From NCBI GenBank assembly GCA_910587065.1, contig CAJUMA010000006.1, forward strand, positions 35,884-99,883: 64,000 nt of DNA. Reading direction: 5' to 3'. The translations under genes and the position numbers were made by a program. This stretch comes from an uncultured Bacilli bacterium. GTDB lineage: Bacteria > Bacillota_I > Bacilli_A > RF39 > UBA660. Below the pieces are notes generated by a model that did not search any database, was not told where the DNA came from, and saw nothing but the letters and a program-made list of their open reading frames with translations. Every line of letters begins with the position of its first letter. The first letter of the stretch is position 1. Below, piece by piece: positions 60,259 through 64,000 of the stretch.

Positions 60259-60741
60259 TTATCTGCTTTCTTTTTTTGTAAATACAAGTAATTTACTTAA
60301 AATATAATTAGCTATAGTTACAACTATCTGACTAAATACCTTGCCTACTATATCGCTTAACCCCATAATTGAAACAATTACTAACATTATTAGCATATCC
60401 ATAATCAAACTTGCTATTCTTGAACCAATAAATTTTGATAACTCACCAAATATATTTTTATTCTTACTTTTAAAAACAAAAATACGATTTGTAACATAAG
60501 CAAACGCAACAGCGAATATCCAAGAAATTATGTTAGCTATTTGAAGTTCTAATTCTTTTTCCGGGTTTAAAATAGTACGTGTCGCAATAAAATATGTAAC
60601 CAAACTAACAACCGTTGTGAGAAGACCAACTATTAAATAATTCCATATTTCTGGATTTTTATAATAAATTCCCCATCCCCAATTCCAAAATTTAACAAAT
60701 GGGTTTTTATCATGTCCTTTTATAATTAACTTCTTTTCCAT
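60259..60741 (-). CDS. GtrA-family membrane protein
   Basis: A 160-residue protein with four membrane segments (about 35-58, 66-86, 104-125 and 131-152). It carries the family pattern N-Y-L-I-V-G-L-L-T-T-V-V-S, then A-Y-V-T-N-R-I-F-V-F, then a C-terminal Y-I-L-S-K-L-L-V-F. GtrA-like proteins are thought to flip undecaprenyl-phosphate-linked sugars. The C-terminus is basic. It may act with glycosyltransferases such as the one at 17345. Confidence 0.92.
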   Translation of the reverse strand: MEKKLIIKGHDKNPFVKFWNWGWGIYYKNPEIWNYLIVGLLTTVVSLVTYFIATRTILNPEKELELQIANIISWIFAVAFAYVTNRIFVFKSKNKNIFGELSKFIGSRIASLIMDMLIMLVIVSIMGLSDIVGKVFSQIVVTIANYILSKLLVFTKKESR

Positions 60742-60810
60742 AATCTACCTCAAAAGCATTGTATCAAAAATAAAATAAGTTGTCTATCTTTACATACCAC
60801 AAACAAATTA

Positions 60811-60846
60811 TTATATTCTAACCCTAACAATAATGTTAGAATATAA
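60811..60846. promoter_or_regulatory. Perfect inverted repeat upstream of a surface-protein gene
   Basis: TTATATTCTAAC (60811-60822) and GTTAGAATATAA (60835-60846), a perfect 12-bp inverted repeat with a 12-nt centre. It lies 18 bp before the ATG at 60864 and overlaps a TATAAT-like box (60842-60847), so it could be an operator or a leader hairpin. Confidence 0.65.
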
Positions 60847-60863
60847 TAAAGGTAGGTAATAAA

Positions 60864-61883
60864 ATGAAAAGAAAAATAATAGGAATTATCCTTGCAATAA
60901 TATTATTCACTCCAAATTCAGTTTTTGCGGCTGCAGCATTATTAAGAATTGAAGATGTTGTAGATTCTTTTAATAAATCAAAAATGGTAAGTTCATTTGA
61001 TGGACTATTAGGAACAAAAACACAAATGAAATTAAATAAAACAAATCAGACTCTAGATGTTACAATGGGTACTGATGAAGAATTTATATCAAATTCATTA
61101 AAGTACACAAATAGTTACATTGAATTAGATAATAGAAACTTAACTCCAACAGCAGAAAATATAGGAAAAGGTCTTCTAGAATCTGTACAAGTTTTAGGAA
61201 TAATTGATGCTTTATTTAGTTTAAGCGGATATGAAAATAAAACTTTAAAAGAAGATGCAAAACCAACTGATTTTAATAAATATGGTTTAATTTTAGAAAC
61301 AGAGATATTAGAACAACACGAAGAAAATAATGGAATAACTATAGATGGATCTATTGAGTATTTAAAATATTTTAAAATATCTTTAGATAAATACCTAATA
61401 GAAAACCTTGTTAAAGAATATGGTACAGATATTGAAGAATTTAAAAATCCTTTTCTAAACGATTTAAAACCAAAATTAAATGTTAAATCTACTTCTACTA
61501 ATACAGTAACTTTAGGAATCGAATTTGAAGATGAATTATTAAGTTCTACATATCCAGTTTATGCCGATATCTATCGTGCAACTAGCATAGATGGAGAATA
61601 TATCAAAATTAATTCAGAAAAGATTGATTACGCTAAAGAAGATGTAACATTTACAGACACAAACCTAGAAAGTGGAAAGACTTATTACTACAAAGCTATA
61701 ATGGATGAAGACAAAGAATTATCAAGTAACATACTAACTGTAGAAACAATAAAAGCAGTCCCTCAAACTGTTGAAAATCCAAAAACAGGATTAACTTCAC
61801 CGTTCATCTTACTTCCAATAACTCTTCTATTTGGAAATCTTTATTTTCTAATAAAAAAGAAAAACTTATTTAAGAATATTTAA
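60864..61883 (+). CDS. Secreted surface protein with sortase-like C-terminal signal
   Basis: A 339-residue protein. An N-terminal signal peptide (K-R-K, hydrophobic core, cut near V-F-A-A-A) is followed by a mixed domain and a fibronectin-III-like segment (about 200-290) with T-Y-Y-Y-K-A-I-M. The C-terminus has N-P-K-T-G, a hydrophobic stretch and a basic tail (I-K-K-K-N), resembling a sortase signal with Asn instead of Leu first. SD AGGTAGG. Confidence 0.8.
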   Translation: MKRKIIGIILAIILFTPNSVFAAAALLRIEDVVDSFNKSKMVSSFDGLLGTKTQMKLNKTNQTLDVTMGTDEEFISNSLKYTNSYIELDNRNLTPTAENIGKGLLESVQVLGIIDALFSLSGYENKTLKEDAKPTDFNKYGLILETEILEQHEENNGITIDGSIEYLKYFKISLDKYLIENLVKEYGTDIEEFKNPFLNDLKPKLNVKSTSTNTVTLGIEFEDELLSSTYPVYADIYRATSIDGEYIKINSEKIDYAKEDVTFTDTNLESGKTYYYKAIMDEDKELSSNILTVETIKAVPQTVENPKTGLTSPFILLPITLLFGNLYFLIKKKNLFKNI

Positions 61884-61884
61884 A

Positions 61885-61903
61885 AATATACTAAATGTAT
61901 ATT
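61885..61903 (+). terminator. Intrinsic terminator
   Basis: Stem AATATAC / GTATATT directly after the stop at 61883, followed by a run of T. Confidence 0.88.
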
Positions 61904-62084
61904 TTTTTTATTGCTATTCTTAATTCTTTTAAATTTTTTAACTAATTATATTTTTTATATCTTTTTCAATATTTTCATAAGGATGAAGAATTTGCTAAAG
62001 ATTATTTTTTTATATTTCATTACTCTCCCTCAATTATAAAGTAATTTAATCTTTTTTTAAGCATATTTTATAATAGGTGATAAG

Positions 62085-63095
62085 ATGAAAAGTGTTGTTA
62101 TAAATGCATCAGGTGGTGGCTCCGATATTGGAGTATCTGGAAATGGCTTGGTCGAAAAAAATATATCTTTAGAAATATCCAACATTATAAAAAATATTCT
62201 TGAATCGAAGGGTATTGATGTCTATATGTTAAGAGATAAAGATGAAACAATATCCTATGATGATAGAATAAAAGATTTAAAAAAGAAATATCCAAACAGT
62301 AAAGATGTTATTGTCTTATCTAATACACTAAACTCTGGCGGTGGCTCAGGAACAGAAATAATATACGCTTTAAATAACAAAGACACACTTGCTAATAAAA
62401 TAAATAAAAATCTTGAATATTTTAATAATTCCAAATATTATCAGTTAAGATTACCAAGTGATACGACAAAGGATTACTACTATTTAACTCGTAATACTCC
62501 AGGATATGAAACTATCATTGTAAGATATGGATATGCTGATAATGCAAAAGATGCAAATATTATAAAAAATAATATAGAAGAATTGGCGTCAAGTGTAGCC
62601 GATGCTATACTTGATTATATTGGTATTATTGGCGGGGACAATATTTATATTGTTAAATCAGGAGACACTTTATATAGTTTAGCTAAGAAATTTAATACTA
62701 CTGTTGATGAAATAAAAAAACTTAATAATTTATCTAATAATAGTTTGAGTCTTAATCAAAGTTTAAAAATACCAAATGCTACTACAGAAAAAGAGCCATC
62801 TACAAGCTATGATACGTATAAAGTAGTAAAAGGAGATACTCTATATGGTATTGCTAAGAAATTTAATACTACTGTTGATGAAATAAAAAAACTTAATAAC
62901 CTTGGTTCTTCTAGTTTAAGTATTAACCAGTTATTAAAAATACCAAATACTACTAGTAAAACTTATACCATAGTAAAAGGAGATACTTTGTATGGTATTG
63001 CTAAGAAATTTAATACAACCGTTGATGCGATAAAAAAACTTAACAACTTAAGTTCTAATACCTTAAGTATCGGAAAAACTATTATAATTCCTTAA
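62085..63095 (+). CDS. Amidase_3-like LysM protein lacking zinc ligands
   Basis: A 336-residue protein. Residues 1-180 follow the N-acetylmuramoyl-L-alanine amidase (Amidase_3) fold, but the first zinc His (usual D-A-G-H-G-G) is N-A-S-G-G-G at 7-12, the second His (usual S-N-H-I-N) is S-N-T-L-N at 79-83, and the catalytic Glu (usual V-E-Y-G) is V-R-Y-G at 146-149. Only E24 of the zinc set remains. Three LysM domains (about 186-229, 244-287, 293-336), each with G-D-T-L-Y and I-P end, follow. No signal peptide. Probably a wall- or spore-cortex-binding pseudoenzyme. SD AGGTGAT. Confidence 0.85.
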   Translation: MKSVVINASGGGSDIGVSGNGLVEKNISLEISNIIKNILESKGIDVYMLRDKDETISYDDRIKDLKKKYPNSKDVIVLSNTLNSGGGSGTEIIYALNNKDTLANKINKNLEYFNNSKYYQLRLPSDTTKDYYYLTRNTPGYETIIVRYGYADNAKDANIIKNNIEELASSVADAILDYIGIIGGDNIYIVKSGDTLYSLAKKFNTTVDEIKKLNNLSNNSLSLNQSLKIPNATTEKEPSTSYDTYKVVKGDTLYGIAKKFNTTVDEIKKLNNLGSSSLSINQLLKIPNTTSKTYTIVKGDTLYGIAKKFNTTVDAIKKLNNLSSNTLSIGKTIIIP

Positions 63096-63155
63096 AAATA
63101 ATATATATGTACCTAAAAAATAATCTATGATAAAATATAGATGAGGTTGGTACTT

Positions 63156-63590
63156 ATGAACAATGAAAAACAAAGAATAATTGATGAAAAAAGGAAAACT
63201 ACTGTTGATAATCCAGAATTCAATATTGCCTGGGAAGGACAGCCTGCTGGTTTTTTAGGAACAATTCTAACAACATTACATCTAAATTTTACAAAATATC
63301 AAATAAGTAAAGATGAACTAATAATTACTAAGGGTTTCTTTAGTCGACATACGGATACAGTTGAGCTGTATCTTTTGAAAGATCCCGATATGAAAGAAAC
63401 TTTATGGCAAAGAATGTTTAATGTTGGAACAATTTCCGTTAAAGTTGACAGCCACTCCAATTCTTATCAAGCTGGTAGAATTATCGAAATAAAAAATATA
63501 AAACAGTGTAGTGAAGTAAGAAAACTACTTCGAGATTATATTGAAGCCGATGTTGTAGAAAGAGGAATTAATTATTTTGATAAAGTTTAA
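63156..63590 (+). CDS. Bacterial PH-domain protein
   Basis: About 144 residues from the ATG at 63156 (GAGGTTGG upstream). The core N-I-A-W-E-G-Q-P near residue 24, Y-Q-I-S-K-D-E-L-I-I-T-K-G-F-F near 45 and R-M-F-N-V-G-T-I-S-V near 88 are the repeated elements of bPH_2 (YdbT-like) domains. The role is unknown. Confidence 0.8.
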   Translation: MNNEKQRIIDEKRKTTVDNPEFNIAWEGQPAGFLGTILTTLHLNFTKYQISKDELIITKGFFSRHTDTVELYLLKDPDMKETLWQRMFNVGTISVKVDSHSNSYQAGRIIEIKNIKQCSEVRKLLRDYIEADVVERGINYFDKV

Positions 63591-63592
63591 CT

Positions 63593-63614
63593 AAGATAAA
63601 CAAAGGTTTATCTT
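63593..63614 (+). terminator. Intrinsic terminator
   Basis: A perfect 9-bp stem AAGATAAAC / GTTTATCTT followed by a T run, just past the PH-domain gene. Confidence 0.92.
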
Positions 63615-63682
63615 TTTTTGTTAATAAATAAGAACATTTCAACATATAGATTTATTAGTAAAAGAAAAAAGGGTGATAAAAC

Positions 63683-64000
63683 TTGAATGGCTTAACTGAT
63701 GAAGAAGTAGTTGAATCAAGAAAAAAGTATGGTAGTAACAATGTCGATTTAAAAAATGAAAATAAGTTTATTAAATTATTTTTTGATGCTTTAGGTGATC
63801 CTATCATAAAAATAATGCTTATCGCCTTAGCAATAAGATTTATTCTTATGTTCCGTGATGCTGATTGGTATGAGACTTTAGGTATGTTAATATCAATTCT
63901 TTTATCATCACTAATCTCATCTTTAAGTGAATATGGATCAAATAAAGCTTTTGCAAGACTACAAAGTGAATATGAAAACATAATGGTAAGAGTAAAGAGA
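63683..64000 (+). CDS. P-type cation-transporting ATPase, N-terminal part (cut by window edge)
   Basis: A TTG start at 63683 follows GGGTGAT; no ATG is available in frame nearby. The visible 106 residues begin N-G-L-T-D-E-E-V-V-E-S-R-K-K-Y-G-S-N, the cation-ATPase N-terminal domain, then two membrane segments and L-S-E-Y-G-S-N-K-A-F-A-R-L-Q, as in PMCA-type calcium pumps. The catalytic D-K-T-G site lies outside the window. Confidence 0.88.
   Translation, partial: MNGLTDEEVVESRKKYGSNNVDLKNENKFIKLFFDALGDPIIKIMLIALAIRFILMFRDADWYETLGMLISILLSSLISSLSEYGSNKAFARLQSEYENIMVRVKR

Overview
The window is AT-rich bacterial DNA with standard stop codons (TGA is used as a stop), purine-rich Shine-Dalgarno sites and intrinsic terminators. 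It comes from the chromosome of a spore-forming low-GC Bacillota, probably an uncultured gut lineage. Spore-coat cotJ genes, a Bce-like two-component/ABC module, LysM proteins, a sortase-like signal and many genes without recognisable relatives point this way. The exact taxon cannot be read from the sequence.

Host region left (1-23.5 kb): a sensor kinase (cut by the window edge) and response regulator lie beside an ABC exporter whose promoter carries a direct repeat. Next is a nucleotide/DNA-repair-flavoured group: a PurA/PurZ-like synthetase, a frameshifted uracil-DNA-glycosylase-like gene, an endonuclease III-like protein and a further UDG-family protein. Then come large unrecognised genes, a glycosyltransferase/membrane-protein pair, a DUF3419 protein, a UPF0316 protein and the cotJ operon.

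Prophage (about 23,536-54,157; 30.6 kb): a complete siphovirus-type prophage is inserted inside cotJC. The host reading frame breaks at ...T-E-E on the left and resumes E-L-G-H-L-E-M on the right, so the insertion splits the metal-binding motif. Precise excision would restore an intact CotJC, as with skin-type elements in sporulation genes. Nearly all phage genes run on the minus strand: immunity switch, early genes, late regulator, HNH/terminase, portal/protease/capsid, head-tail joining, tail (with a -1 frameshift chaperone), tape measure, baseplate, a tail tip protein diversified by a diversity-generating retroelement (DGR), and lysis genes. The repressor, a hypothetical gene and a large serine recombinase with two embedded LysM-like segments run on the plus strand at the right end. 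The DGR has one variable repeat, three template-like 105-nt repeats of equal length, and its own reverse transcriptase.

Host region right (54.1-64 kb): the 3' half of cotJC, a 1,718-residue modular surface protein, a GtrA-family protein, a sortase-type surface protein, an amidase-like LysM protein that has lost its zinc ligands, a PH-domain protein and the start of a P-type cation ATPase.

The most notable observations are the sporulation-gene interruption by an excisable prophage, the multi-template DGR whose variable repeat is adenine-mutated in only one half, the LysM-bearing integrase, a candidate small RNA with its own promoter and terminator inside the early region, and a PurZ-like enzyme on the chromosome.
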